The notes: generated by a model from the letters alone, not told the origin. A stretch of DNA of 41,699 nt from JBCCGE01 sp039029455 (GCA_039029455.1 JBCCGE010000022.1:1-41699), one strand, 5' to 3'. Shown: positions 25,034 to 33,757, counted from the stretch's first letter. Program-made: numbers and translations.

Positions 25034-25153
25034 ATGAAGAATACTATTGTGAACCTGTTCTTCGGACCAGAAGGTTTTCCTCGCTTGAGGTTAACTATTA
25101 CCGGGAATCCTGGCAGTCATCTTGTGCTTCGGGGCTCAATTTCAGCAAGATGA
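25034..25153 (+). CDS. Possible 39-residue leader peptide (HemP-like position)
   Basis: A short frame starts 13 bases after the Fur box and ends 36 bases before hmuT. Its product contains LFFGPEG and RLRLTITG, vaguely recalling the LF-G and YRLRLT-G elements of the HemP/HmuP peptides often encoded at the head of heme operons. The typical C-terminal KLILTK is absent and there is no clear ribosome site. It may be spurious; I report it because of its position. Confidence 0.2.
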   Translation: MKNTIVNLFFGPEGFPRLRLTITGNPGSHLVLRGSISAR

Positions 25154-25189
25154 TTGCCAGCGATTTTTCGGACTCCCTCCTGACAGCAG

Positions 25190-26104
25190 ATGAAAGCGGA
25201 TCACCATCATCACTTCTCATTAAGACTGCTTCCCATTCTACGCTGTTTGACGCACTTACTCGAGAAATGGATTGTTGCAATTGCGCTGATCACAGCGCCA
25301 CTCGCAATTCAGGCATCCGATTACTCAAGAACTGTGGTCGCTGGCGGTTCAATTACCGAAGTGGTCTATGCGCTAGAGGCAGAAGAACATCTTGTTGCCG
25401 TGGATCGCACCAGTCTTCATCCTCCCGAAGCGCTTCAACTTGAAAATATAGGTTACGTCCGGCGTTTGTCGGCTGAGCCTATTCTATCGGTCAATCCTTC
25501 ACTGCTTTTGGTCGAACCTGATGCAGGTCCGCAAACTGCTCTCGATCAGATTTCCAGTGCGGGTGTCGAAATCATCAAAGTTAACGACGACATTTCCGTA
25601 GAGGGCGTCCTCAAGAAAATCAAAACTGTGGGAACCGCGCTCGATCGCGATGCCGAGGCCGACGCACTTATCGCCAAGCTATCGCAATCGGTTGCGGACG
25701 TACTCGAGCGCGTCAAAGCGCAGCCGAAAAGTCCGCGGGTCATTTTCCTGCTCAGTATCGGACAGGGCGCACCGCTGGCTGCGGGCCGGGATACCTCTGC
25801 AACATCGATTATCGAACTGGCAGGCGGCACAAACCCGTTGTTAGGTTTCGAGAGTTATAAACCCGCCTCCCCTGAAGCAATTATTGCGGCTGACCCGGAA
25901 TTTATTCTGGTCACCCGTCGAACAGCAGGATTTCTTGGCGGGGCCGAAGAAATTCTGTCGCGCCCGGAAATAGCCATTACCGAGGCCGGTAAGCAAGGCA
26001 ATATTATTGTTATGGATGGTCTGTTGCTACTTGGCTTTGGACCGCGAATTGATACCGCCATTATGGAACTGGCTTCGCAATTGCACGACAATCTCTCCGA
26101 ATAG
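25190..26104 (+). CDS. hmuT: Heme ABC transporter substrate-binding protein
   Basis: A 304-residue periplasmic binding protein of the HmuT/BtuF class (helical backbone type III). The signal peptide includes WIVAIALITAPLAIQA, with cleavage near residue 42, so the start adds a rather long, His-rich n-region (ADHHHHFSLRL); a later start is possible. The mature protein opens VVAGGSITEVVYALEAEEHLVAVDRTSLHPPEA, the usual HmuT entry, and the end (DGLLLLGFGPRIDTAIMEL) is also typical. It hands heme to HmuU. The gene follows the Fur box at 25003 and leads hmuTUV. No TonB-dependent heme receptor is encoded nearby. Confidence 0.88.
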   Translation: MKADHHHHFSLRLLPILRCLTHLLEKWIVAIALITAPLAIQASDYSRTVVAGGSITEVVYALEAEEHLVAVDRTSLHPPEALQLENIGYVRRLSAEPILSVNPSLLLVEPDAGPQTALDQISSAGVEIIKVNDDISVEGVLKKIKTVGTALDRDAEADALIAKLSQSVADVLERVKAQPKSPRVIFLLSIGQGAPLAAGRDTSATSIIELAGGTNPLLGFESYKPASPEAIIAADPEFILVTRRTAGFLGGAEEILSRPEIAITEAGKQGNIIVMDGLLLLGFGPRIDTAIMELASQLHDNLSE

Positions 26105-26122
26105 ATCCCGACCGCATCCGGC

Positions 26123-27220
26123 GTGCTTACAGACACCATGGAAGACACGGTTTCCGAACGTCAGCAACAGCAACCTACCAGACGACCGCTGGCCATCCAG
26201 TTTCGTTATCTTGCTCTGGTTAGTGCGCTCGTACTTGCGCTGATCGCAAATTTGGCTTTTGGTGGCGTCGCGATTCCTTTTTCTGATGTGATCTCGGCAC
26301 TGATGAGCAATTTCGTCGATCACGACGCTCCGGACAGATTCACCCTGGTTGTTAATCATATCCGCTTGCCGAGGGCTCTGGCCGCAATGCTGGTGGGTGC
26401 CAGTCTCGCGATTACCGGTGCCATGCTCCAGGGACTGTTCAGGAATCCTCTCGCGGACCCGGGCCTGGTCGGTGTGTCTGCGGGCGCCGCTTTGGCTGCA
26501 GTCGCAACCATCGTTTTTGCCCATGAACTTTCGAAATGGATTGTCATCGACAAGATGCAGTACGTGTTACCCGTTGCGGCGTTCCTGGGCGGCTTCTTAT
26601 GCACTTTACTGATCTACAGAATTTCAAAAAGAGACGGTCACACCAATGTCGCCACGATGCTTTTGGCCGGCATCGCTATAAATGCCATAGCGCTCTCAAT
26701 GATCGGCACATTGACGTATCTGAGCGACGACGAACAGTTGCGGGATGTTGTGTTCTGGCAACTGGGAAGCCTGGGCGGCGTCAGCTGGTCGCTGCTGTTA
26801 CCAACAATCCCATTGCTGGTTATTCCACTGTTGATCCTTAAGTGGGCTTCAGGACCTTTGAATGCACTGGCACTTGGAGAGGACGACGCGGGAAACCTTG
26901 GCGTCAATGTCACCGCGCTGACGTATCTCATCATTCTTGCGGTTGCCATTGGCGTGGGCGCGGCAGTTGCGATCTCAGGGATCATCGGTTTCGTTGGTCT
27001 GATTGTTCCTCATTTAATCCGGTTGATCAGCGGTGTAAATCACCGCCATCTGCTGCCGCAAAGCGCGCTGCTCGGGAGCTGCCTGCTGCTGCTGGCTGAC
27101 CTCACGTCAAGAACGATCGTGGTGCCAGCAGAGTTACCCATAGGACTCGTGACCAGTGCCTTTGGTGGACCGTTTTTTCTCTGGCTGCTGGTTCGAAACC
27201 GAAAACGGTTGGCGACATGA
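26123..27220 (+). CDS. hmuU: Heme ABC transporter permease (FecCD family)
   Basis: A 365-residue permease with about ten helices of the BtuC/FecCD family. Characteristic stretches are RLPRALAAMLVGASLAITGAMLQ (around 76-98), NPLADPGLVGVSAGAALAA, the FWQLGSLGG motif, and the cytosolic loop GLIVPHLIRLISGVNHR, which contacts the ATPase. It carries heme across the inner membrane from HmuT. The GTG at 26123 lies 18 bases after the hmuT stop; an in-frame ATG at 26138 (MEDTVSE) is equally possible since neither has a strong ribosome site. The stop overlaps the hmuV start by four bases. Confidence 0.9.
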   Translation: MLTDTMEDTVSERQQQQPTRRPLAIQFRYLALVSALVLALIANLAFGGVAIPFSDVISALMSNFVDHDAPDRFTLVVNHIRLPRALAAMLVGASLAITGAMLQGLFRNPLADPGLVGVSAGAALAAVATIVFAHELSKWIVIDKMQYVLPVAAFLGGFLCTLLIYRISKRDGHTNVATMLLAGIAINAIALSMIGTLTYLSDDEQLRDVVFWQLGSLGGVSWSLLLPTIPLLVIPLLILKWASGPLNALALGEDDAGNLGVNVTALTYLIILAVAIGVGAAVAISGIIGFVGLIVPHLIRLISGVNHRHLLPQSALLGSCLLLLADLTSRTIVVPAELPIGLVTSAFGGPFFLWLLVRNRKRLAT

Positions 27221-28056
27221 CAATACGAGCCGACGACATTTCCGTCAGTAGTGGAAACAAGGTCCGCCTGTCCAACGTCAGTCTCGCTCTGCAACCGGGA
27301 CAACTGGTAGTCGCTATCGGACCCAACGGCGCGGGAAAATCAACGCTGTTAAAAGCTCTGTCGGGCCAGCTTCCGATTCAGTCCGGCTCGGTCACCCTCG
27401 ATGCCATTCCCATCAATGAGTGGGGTAAGCAGGCATTGGCCCGCAGACGGGCCGTGTTCTCGCAGCACACAAACGTCGCATTTGATTTCACAGTCGAAGA
27501 GGTCATTATGCTGGGGCGCGGTCCCTTCTCCCATGGAGCGGAAACGCATTCTGACTGGCAGATGGTCGAGCAAATCATCGATGAACTTGATCTCGGAGCT
27601 CTGAGACACAGAATCTGTAATCAGTTGTCCGGGGGTGAACAGCAAAGGGTTCAGATTGCCCGAGTGCTGGTGCAATCAGACAGCGTCAGTGACGCAACCG
27701 GAATATTTTTTATGGACGAGCCGACGTCGAGTCTGGATATCGAGCATCAACATCAGGTAATGGATCTCTTGCGTCGTAGAACTCATAACGGTTCAACCGT
27801 ATTCGCGGTACTGCATGATCTGAACCTGGCGGCAACCTATGCCGATGAAATAATTATTGTCGATCAGGGACGTCAAATCGCAGCTGGCGCACCCTGGGAT
27901 GTGATGAAAACTGATTTGCTTGACACCGTTTTTAGCGCAAACTTTACGGTGGTCACTCATCCGGTCTCCGGCGTCCCGGCGCTTCTGACAAGCTCTCCGA
28001 TATCTGGCAGAAATACACGTGGCGTCCCCGCGGAGACAAGCCCCACCGGTCAATGA
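27217..28056 (+). CDS. hmuV: Heme ABC transporter ATP-binding protein
   Basis: A 279-residue ABC ATPase. Walker A is GPNGAGKST (about 36-44), the Q-loop glutamine is in VFSQHTNVAFDFTVEEVIMLG, the signature is LSGGEQQRVQIAR, Walker B is IFFMDEPTSSLD, and the H-loop is AVLHDLNLAATYAD. The HmuV-type insertion between signature and Walker B (VQSDSVSDATGIFF) is present. It energises HmuU. The C-terminal ~25 residues (from about SSPISGRNTR) extend past the usual end and look disordered. It is translationally coupled to hmuU and is the last tightly linked gene of the Fur-controlled unit. Confidence 0.9.
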   Translation: MTIRADDISVSSGNKVRLSNVSLALQPGQLVVAIGPNGAGKSTLLKALSGQLPIQSGSVTLDAIPINEWGKQALARRRAVFSQHTNVAFDFTVEEVIMLGRGPFSHGAETHSDWQMVEQIIDELDLGALRHRICNQLSGGEQQRVQIARVLVQSDSVSDATGIFFMDEPTSSLDIEHQHQVMDLLRRRTHNGSTVFAVLHDLNLAATYADEIIIVDQGRQIAAGAPWDVMKTDLLDTVFSANFTVVTHPVSGVPALLTSSPISGRNTRGVPAETSPTGQ

Positions 28057-28282
28057 TGCGTTTACATAGCTTCAATATTGTCAGATCGCTGAGAACCGAT
28101 TAGATTGGAGCCGAACCTGAGATCAATCTCCGTGAATAAACCCTCCAGTCCCCGATCGACGAGATTAAACGTTGTATGCGGCAGCGAGTTGCTGCCACAG
28201 TGGTCACGCCGTTACATAGACACGACGACCCCGTAAAAAATTAGATTTCTCCAAAACCCGTCACTCCAATCGAAACTGCCCA

Positions 28283-29023
28283 ATGTCGAATCGTTCAACA
28301 GACAAATCCACACCTTCGAAAGCACCGTACGTTGAAGAAGCGGTCAGGTTGCTGCTTGGATGCAGCTCGAGCGTCCTATCCACTCTATCGAAAAAAGTCG
28401 ACGGCTATCCTTTTGGCAGCATCGTACCGTATTGTCTGGACTACGACGGATTGCCACTGATCCTTATTTCAGACATTGCCGAGCACACGCGTAATCTTGA
28501 CACAGATCCCCGAGGATCGCTGATTATGATGGATGGACTCCAAGGTGATGTTCAGGCACGCGGTCGTATCACGTTAATCGGCGACATCGTGCATTCGACC
28601 GATATCGGCGAAGATTCGATGACTCGATACTATCGCCACTTTCCGGAGGCCAGGGATTATCACAAGACGCATAGTTTTCGTTTCTACAAAATGCAGGTAA
28701 AAAAAATACGCTTTATCGGTGGATTCGGCGCCATTCACTGGATAAAGACGGACTCCCTGATTTCTGATAATCCGTTTTCATTCTCAGATGAGAGCGCGAT
28801 GATTGATCATATGAACGATGATCATGTTGACTCCATGCACAAGTACCTTAACCGGGATGGTGTGGAGATCAATGCGAACACCCACATCACCATGGCGGGT
28901 GTTGACGCGACTGGATTCGCCATCAAGGCAGATGATCATTTGCACCGTTTCTGGTTTGAGGAGCCGGTTGATTCGCCGATGATGGTTCGCAAAGAACTGG
29001 TCAAGCTGTCGCGGGCCTGTTGA
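28283..29023 (+). CDS. hutZ: HutZ/HugZ-type heme utilisation protein
   Basis: A 246-residue protein with an N-terminal split-barrel flavin-fold domain (about 15-165) and a C-terminal DUF2470 domain (about 170-245). The first contains CSSSVLSTLSKKVDGYPFGS and LISDIAEHTRNLDTDPRGSL. The second contains MIDHMNDDHVDSMHKYL, with the histidines expected to hold heme iron. HutZ and HugZ bind heme and help release its iron, with oxygenase-like activity reported for some members. It follows hmuV after 226 bases on the same strand, consistent with use of imported heme. That gap has no gene; it holds a 6-base-pair hairpin (GGCAGC/GCTGCC, 28180-28196) without a T-run. The gene may have its own promoter. 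Confidence 0.85.
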   Translation: MSNRSTDKSTPSKAPYVEEAVRLLLGCSSSVLSTLSKKVDGYPFGSIVPYCLDYDGLPLILISDIAEHTRNLDTDPRGSLIMMDGLQGDVQARGRITLIGDIVHSTDIGEDSMTRYYRHFPEARDYHKTHSFRFYKMQVKKIRFIGGFGAIHWIKTDSLISDNPFSFSDESAMIDHMNDDHVDSMHKYLNRDGVEINANTHITMAGVDATGFAIKADDHLHRFWFEEPVDSPMMVRKELVKLSRAC

Positions 29024-29141
29024 CAATACGGTTAAACAGGACTCAGGCACCCGATTAAACTCTATCCCTTTATGTGGTTAAGAGATCGCACGGACCGTTG
29101 GCACACTATCAAACAGACTTCAGTTTCCCGTCACACCGGGG

Positions 29142-31043
29142 TTAGCCCATGATGTCTCCGTCATCTCGGCGAATCGCGATAACCGTAGATCTCGGCACAC
29201 GACCTCCACCCTCAGGCCAGTGACTGCCACCCCTCTCACCCGGGTGTTGAATTCCGACGAAAATCGTCCGGCGATCCGGGCTGAAGCACATTCCTGTGAT
29301 TTCGCACTCTCTGGGGCCTACCATGAATCTGCGGATTTCACCGGTCACTGGATCGCCAACCAGCATTTGATTGTTGCCATGGCCTTCGTACTCATTCTGA
29401 TTATTGTACTGACCATCGGTCTGAATCCAGAGTAACCCGGTCTGGTCGAACCGAATACCATCCGGCGAATTAAACATATTCCCGACACTGATGTTGTCAG
29501 AACCAGCTCGATCGTCAGAGTACACCAGAGGATTCCCTGCAAGCACATACAAGTCCCAGGTAAATGCGGAAGAGGTGTGGTCGGAATCCATGGGCCGCCA
29601 GCGGACAATCTGACCGTATCGATTGCGCGCTCTGGGGTTCGGTCCACCTACGGGTGTTTCATCGCCACCCGCGTTGGGCTTTACTCCCCTGTTCTTGTTA
29701 TTGGTGAGCGCACAGTAAATTTCTGCAGCGTGCGGGTGTGCAGCAACCCACTCAGGTCGATCCATGGTGGTAGCGCCCACTGCTGAAGCGGCTTGCCGGG
29801 TATGTATACAAACTTCGGCAGCACTTGCCAGTCCGGTGGTTTTGGGAGAGAGCAGAAGCCACTCTCCCGTGCCGTTCTCGTAAAAACGTGCGGCATAAAG
29901 CCTGCCGTTGTCCAGCAAATGATCTGTAGGCTCACCCGGCTTATAGGCGTCATGCGATACATAACGGTAGAGAAACTCGCCCCGTTCATCATCTCCCATA
30001 TACACCACCACGCGCCCGTCACCGTTTACGACCAGCTCCGCGTTCTCATGTTTAAAACGTCCCAGTGCCGTGCGCTTCTTCGGCGTGCTGTCAGGCTCAG
30101 ATGGATCGATCTCAACGACATAACCCGCACGGTTCGGTTCGTTTGGATGCCTGTCCACCAGAAAGCGAGTGTCAATCGTTCCCCAGCCATAGCCACGATC
30201 TTTTGTCCTGACACCATATCGGATCAGCTCTTCAGGAATCGCGTACTCACCTGTTGTCGCAGAAAAATAGCCGTTGAAATTTTCCTCGCAGGCAAGATAG
30301 GTCCCCCAGGGCGTTCTGCCATTGCCACAATTATTCCACGTACCCTTACACAACATACCGCCTGGATCGGCTGCCGTCTGCAATAACGGGTGTCCTGCAG
30401 CTGGCCCCGTCAGCATCATCTCGGTATCCGGCGTAATGCGTCGGTTATACGGGCTGTCTTTGATGATCTCCCACTGCCTTCCGGTTTGTTTTAATTCAAC
30501 GATCGATATACCGTGCGCCATTTTGCCCTTCAGCACATCATCATCTGAAACAAACTTACCGTTCCTGCGATTGCCCCAGATGATTGTGCGGTTGGTGTAT
30601 TCATTGTTAACCACCAGAAGCATGCGATCGTTCACCACAAACAATTCCATGCCGTCAACGTTGTCACCCAGAGCGCGAGACTGACTAAAGGCGGTACCGC
30701 GCGTTGCATGATCAAATTGCATACCATCTGACCAGAGCGGATCCCCCCACCGAACCACAACCTGGTGGCTGTATCCTTTTGGCAGCGTGATATCGTCCCT
30801 GACGTTGGACGGAACTCCGATGAAAGGAAAACGACTTGGGGCGCTGCGTGCGATCGACACAGGCACCTGTGAGGACAGCGCTGCAATGCTTCCAAGAACA
30901 AACGTTCTTTGCAGAAACCTACGACGTGTGAGTGCCGATTCAACGATCTGTTCGAAGTCGACGTCGTCGCTTGTATCTGACGGGGTATTCAAAGGTGCCA
31001 CCTTGTGGACCGACTCATTATGTTCTGGGTTCCTGCGTCGCAA
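29142..31043 (-). CDS. phoX: PhoX-family alkaline phosphatase, Tat-exported
   Basis: A 633-residue secreted enzyme of the PhoX (DUF839) family, a beta-propeller using an iron-calcium centre to release phosphate from organic esters. The Tat motif is LTRRRFLQRTFVLGSIAAL at about residues 37-55, cleaved near SIARSAP. Family landmarks include VNNEYTNR, the NCGNGRTPWGTYLACEENFN stretch that supplies metal ligands, VVVYMGDDERGEFLYRYVS, and NMFNSPDGIRFDQTGLLWIQTDG. Length is normal for the family. It is a single-gene unit with no Pho box that I can recognise upstream (31044-31165), so phosphate control is not shown. Some members of the family are called PhoX without tested activity, so the substrate range is uncertain. 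Confidence 0.88.
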   Translation of the reverse strand: MRRRNPEHNESVHKVAPLNTPSDTSDDVDFEQIVESALTRRRFLQRTFVLGSIAALSSQVPVSIARSAPSRFPFIGVPSNVRDDITLPKGYSHQVVVRWGDPLWSDGMQFDHATRGTAFSQSRALGDNVDGMELFVVNDRMLLVVNNEYTNRTIIWGNRRNGKFVSDDDVLKGKMAHGISIVELKQTGRQWEIIKDSPYNRRITPDTEMMLTGPAAGHPLLQTAADPGGMLCKGTWNNCGNGRTPWGTYLACEENFNGYFSATTGEYAIPEELIRYGVRTKDRGYGWGTIDTRFLVDRHPNEPNRAGYVVEIDPSEPDSTPKKRTALGRFKHENAELVVNGDGRVVVYMGDDERGEFLYRYVSHDAYKPGEPTDHLLDNGRLYAARFYENGTGEWLLLSPKTTGLASAAEVCIHTRQAASAVGATTMDRPEWVAAHPHAAEIYCALTNNKNRGVKPNAGGDETPVGGPNPRARNRYGQIVRWRPMDSDHTSSAFTWDLYVLAGNPLVYSDDRAGSDNISVGNMFNSPDGIRFDQTGLLWIQTDGQYNNQNEYEGHGNNQMLVGDPVTGEIRRFMVGPRECEITGMCFSPDRRTIFVGIQHPGERGGSHWPEGGGRVPRSTVIAIRRDDGDIMG

Positions 31044-31165
31044 TTATACGGCCGACAACTTTTTTAACACCCATGACGACGTAGTCTCACTAAAATAATC
31101 AGCAAAAATTTGGTTGTGAAACTGTTTTCGAGGTTTAATCGGGTGCTTCATTTGCAAATAGAGTC

Positions 31166-31921
31166 ATGAGTCAGGACTGGTTTTCCGTTACACGCCTGGA
31201 TCAAGGCATCTATCAGATCAGGGAAAACTGTGTAGACCCCGATTTGAGGTGCAACATCTGGATGGTGCTGGGTCGAGATCGTAACCTTCTGATCGATTCC
31301 GGAATGGGCGTGACCCCCCTCAAACCCACCATCGTCGAGCTCAGCGAAAAAGATGTGGTTGCGGTCTCCAGCCATGCCCACTTTGACCACATGGGCGGTG
31401 CCCATGAATTCAATTGTCATTTAGGTCATCGAGCAGATGCAGAACTTTTTGCAAATCCAACTCTGGAAAGAACACTGGCCAATGCCTTTATCACGGTTGA
31501 GACCATCGTCAAATCGCCTTATGACGGGTTCGAACTCAGTCGGTATACGTTAACCCCGGCACCTTTGACCGGGTTTCTTGACGATGGTGATGTCGTAGAT
31601 CTGGGGGATCGTGTCTTCAGGGTACTGCATCTTCCCGGTCATACACCGGGCTCAATTGCACTTTATGAGAACCGAACCGGCATATTATTCAGCGGGGACA
31701 TCGTTTACCGCGGCGGCCTGATCGCCAATGCCTGGCACTCCAATGTCGGGCACTACAACGAGTCTTTACAGCGGCTGCGAGAAATTCCGGTATCCACGGT
31801 TCACGCGGGCCACCAATCATCCATGGATCGCACCGCCATGATCAGTATTATTGACGGATTCCTCTCCGGCGGTGAACGTCTGCAAGGATTTGATGGAAAA
31901 AACTATTCGGCTGTATCTTGA
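31166..31921 (+). CDS. Metallo-beta-lactamase-fold hydrolase
   Basis: A 251-residue MBL-fold protein. The metal-binding signature is HAHFDHMGG (H-x-H-x-D-H, around residues 72-79), with a further His in HLPGHTPGSIAL, an Asp in FSGDIVYRGG, and a C-terminal His in VHAGHQSSMD. This is a full set for a two-metal site. There is no signal peptide, so it is cytoplasmic, and it lacks the features of true beta-lactamases. Substrates in this broad group include thioesters, lactones and phosphodiesters. Its stop abuts the convergent MerR stop with no gap. A role as the missing acyl-CoA thioesterase is possible in principle, but it is 19 kb from the carnitine genes. Confidence 0.85.
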   Translation: MSQDWFSVTRLDQGIYQIRENCVDPDLRCNIWMVLGRDRNLLIDSGMGVTPLKPTIVELSEKDVVAVSSHAHFDHMGGAHEFNCHLGHRADAELFANPTLERTLANAFITVETIVKSPYDGFELSRYTLTPAPLTGFLDDGDVVDLGDRVFRVLHLPGHTPGSIALYENRTGILFSGDIVYRGGLIANAWHSNVGHYNESLQRLREIPVSTVHAGHQSSMDRTAMISIIDGFLSGGERLQGFDGKNYSAVS

Positions 31922-32329
31922 TCAGGCATCGAGTTCATCAAACAACGTATCAAGAATCGGACACGTATTCGCCGGCTGACTGGTGCCGTCACAATGCGAT
32001 GAGATGGCGGTCAACCGGTCCTTTATTTTTTTGAGATCCTGAATTTTTTCCGAGATGGCATCGATGTGAGTGTCGGTCAGCTGTTTTACTTCCGCTCTTG
32101 TATGCCCACCTTCTTCCGACAGTGCGAGCAAATCCCGGATCTGTTGGGTGGAAAATCCGAGAGACTTCGCCCGCTGAATAAATCTGAGTCGCCTTATGTG
32201 CGAATCATCATATTGGCGATATCCGGCTTGGCTTCGAACCGGTTCGGGCAACAGGCCTATTCGCTCAAAATAGCGTATCGTCTCGGCGTTGCAGCCGGTC
32301 GAACTGGCGAGCTTTCCGCGCGTCAGCAT
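31922..32329 (-). CDS. MerR-family metal-type regulator
   Basis: A 135-residue MerR regulator. The N-terminal winged helix reads LASSTGCNAETIRYFERIGLLPEP and then SQAGYRQYDDSHIRRLRFIQRAKSLGFS. A long dimerisation helix covers about 82-112. The C-terminal loop has two cysteines, HCDGTSQPANTCPILDTL, spaced ten apart like the second and third metal ligands of ZntR. The cysteine at the start of the dimerisation helix in ZntR/MerR is replaced (EEGGHTRAEV), so the metal site is unusual: a histidine may substitute, or the ligand may be different. It is the second gene after the DUF4396 membrane protein, and the promoter ahead of that gene has a MerR-type 19-base spacer and dyad, so it very likely controls its own operon. 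Confidence 0.85.
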   Translation of the reverse strand: MLTRGKLASSTGCNAETIRYFERIGLLPEPVRSQAGYRQYDDSHIRRLRFIQRAKSLGFSTQQIRDLLALSEEGGHTRAEVKQLTDTHIDAISEKIQDLKKIKDRLTAISSHCDGTSQPANTCPILDTLFDELDA

Positions 32330-32389
32330 CTGTCAGAATCAAGCCAGTCCATCAGACTTCCGGTTTCTGTTCGATTGTCTTTGCCGGAC

Positions 32390-32842
32390 TTAGTGACACG
32401 CCTTGCCCCACTTCTTCAGGCGCCAGTAGTTATAGGGCCAGGGCGTTATAAATCCTGCAATTAGCATCAGCGGAATAACCCACCAGGTCAAAATGGCACC
32501 ACCTGTCATGAACCAGTCCACGGCGTTCATGGCCGCTTCCATACTGATCATGGAAATCAGACTCATGCCTATTGCTACGTTAAAGGATTCTCTCCAGGAC
32601 ATCCCGGAACGCGCGAGAATGACGGTTTCAAGCGCGATACTGGTCAAAAGTCCATTCACAATGGCGAGACTCATGATGGCCAGCGTCGGCCAGGGTATTC
32701 CGCTAAACTGGAAAAATGCGATGGTGCCAAAGTCACCGATGGAGCACCCCAGCAGACACCAAGCTGTATTTTTAGCGCTCTGCCGCCAGGTGTGTCTGCA
32801 CCGCCAGAAACCGGGAACCGCTGAAACTGATAATGTGGTCAT
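32390..32842 (-). CDS. DUF4396 membrane protein
   Basis: A 150-residue inner-membrane protein with about four helices that I recognise as DUF4396. The N-terminal segment TAWCLLGCSIGDFGTIAFFQ carries a CxxxC pair and a GDFG turn at the first membrane helix. Two later methionine-rich helices (AIGMSLISMISMEAAMNAVDWFM) and a W-P-rich end (WVIPLMLIAGFITPWPYNYW) follow. Cysteines and methionines in the membrane fit soft-metal handling, which matches the MerR regulator 60 bases downstream, but no transport function is established. Its expression should be governed by the MerR-type promoter at 32877-32907. Confidence 0.8.
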   Translation of the reverse strand: MTTLSVSAVPGFWRCRHTWRQSAKNTAWCLLGCSIGDFGTIAFFQFSGIPWPTLAIMSLAIVNGLLTSIALETVILARSGMSWRESFNVAIGMSLISMISMEAAMNAVDWFMTGGAILTWWVIPLMLIAGFITPWPYNYWRLKKWGKACH

Positions 32843-32876
32843 GGACGCTCACTCGTTTACTAAAAGGTATGTGGCG

Positions 32877-32907
32877 ATGATAAAGCCTGTATCAAGTACA
32901 GGGTCAA
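32877..32907 (-). promoter_or_regulatory. MerR-type promoter and operator
   Basis: On the minus strand, TTGACC (-35, at 32902-32907) and TATCAT (-10, at 32877-32882) are separated by 19 bases, the over-long spacing that MerR regulators untwist. The spacer holds the dyad CCTGTA-CTTGA-TACAGG (32886-32902), like CadR/PbrR-type operators. The ATG of the DUF4396 gene follows about 35 bases after the -10 box. Confidence 0.85.
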
Positions 32908-32956
32908 CTGGAGAAAGTGCGCCCCCGTTTGGGCATTTCAGCCGGCCGCAGGGAGA

Positions 32957-33757
32957 TTAAATCGCAGCGTGCAACTTCAAATCCGGTCGTTCAGTCACAT
33001 CCGTCAGATCCCGATGATGCTTATAGTCCGGGCGTTCATCTTTTGTGTACGCGTTGGAAACCGGATTCAGTATCAGGGAAAAAATGGCCCGGTCATCCGG
33101 AGACATATTATTTGGTGAGCCGTGTACCAGTGTGTCAAAAAATATCAGTGCGGTTCCGCGTGCCCCCGTCGCTGACACAATGCCGCGATTGGGATCGATT
33201 TTCCGTGCGGACGCAATCATTTCTTCAACCACCGGCTGATCGACAACCCACAGCGGATACGATGTTGTCTCCGTATCGTGAAACGCATCGTGGGCACCGT
33301 AGCGGTGAGAGCCCGGGATGAAATACAGCGGACCGTTATGCTCGGTGACGTCGTCCAGAAAAACGTGCAGATTTAATGCCAGCGGTCGCGGCACGCCGTC
33401 ATCGTTGTGATGGGTTGCAAAATCGTAGTGCCACTGCCAGATCTCTCCTGAAAATGCGGCCTTTACGTTGATCTTAACCTGCTGAACATACAGAGCCTCG
33501 GGGTGAATCTGTCTTGCGGGTTCGACCAGCCGAGGGTCCTGCACCAGCTTCGCAAAACACTCGTCCCGCAGATGCAAACCCATAGCGGTGCGAACCTCGC
33601 CTGATTCTTTTTCCACAATATTTGCATCGTGGGATTCAGCGAGAAGTACCGCCAGTCGATCTCGAAACAAGGCAACTTCAGACGCCGAAAAACGCTCCGG
33701 AAGAATAATAAATCCGTCCCGGTTCAGTGCTGATAGCTGGGAATCACTGAGTTTCAT
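32957..33757 (-). CDS. PhyH-family Fe(II)/2-oxoglutarate dioxygenase, EctD-like
   Basis: A 266-residue non-heme iron dioxygenase of the phytanoyl-CoA dioxygenase family. The iron ligands are H110-x-D112 in WQWHYDF and H212 in TLVHGSPNN. The NGPLYFIPGSHR stretch (141-152) and TSYPLWVVDQP are shared with EctD-like members. The residue pattern around H110 resembles ectoine hydroxylase, but the ectoine-specific signature is not complete, and no ectoine genes are visible, so I do not call it EctD. It probably hydroxylates a small molecule; with the neighbours, an osmolyte or betaine is a reasonable guess. It is divergent from the DddP-like gene with 152 bases between them. Confidence 0.85.
   Translation of the reverse strand: MKLSDSQLSALNRDGFIILPERFSASEVALFRDRLAVLLAESHDANIVEKESGEVRTAMGLHLRDECFAKLVQDPRLVEPARQIHPEALYVQQVKINVKAAFSGEIWQWHYDFATHHNDDGVPRPLALNLHVFLDDVTEHNGPLYFIPGSHRYGAHDAFHDTETTSYPLWVVDQPVVEEMIASARKIDPNRGIVSATGARGTALIFFDTLVHGSPNNMSPDDRAIFSLILNPVSNAYTKDERPDYKHHRDLTDVTERPDLKLHAAI

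Noticed and set aside
24991..25443. A 150-codon plus-strand frame overlapping the Fur box and hmuT
   Set aside because: It runs through the Fur site and into hmuT in a different frame, has a Ser/Arg/Cys-rich unordered product, and no ribosome site.
28180..28196. Hairpin GGCAGC/GCTGCC in the gap before hutZ as a riboswitch or attenuator
   Set aside because: Only six base pairs, no T-run, and no recognisable riboswitch core.
32957..33757. Calling the dioxygenase ectoine hydroxylase (ectD)
   Set aside because: The iron site and some surrounding residues are similar, but the full ectoine-specific signature is lacking and no ectABC genes are nearby.
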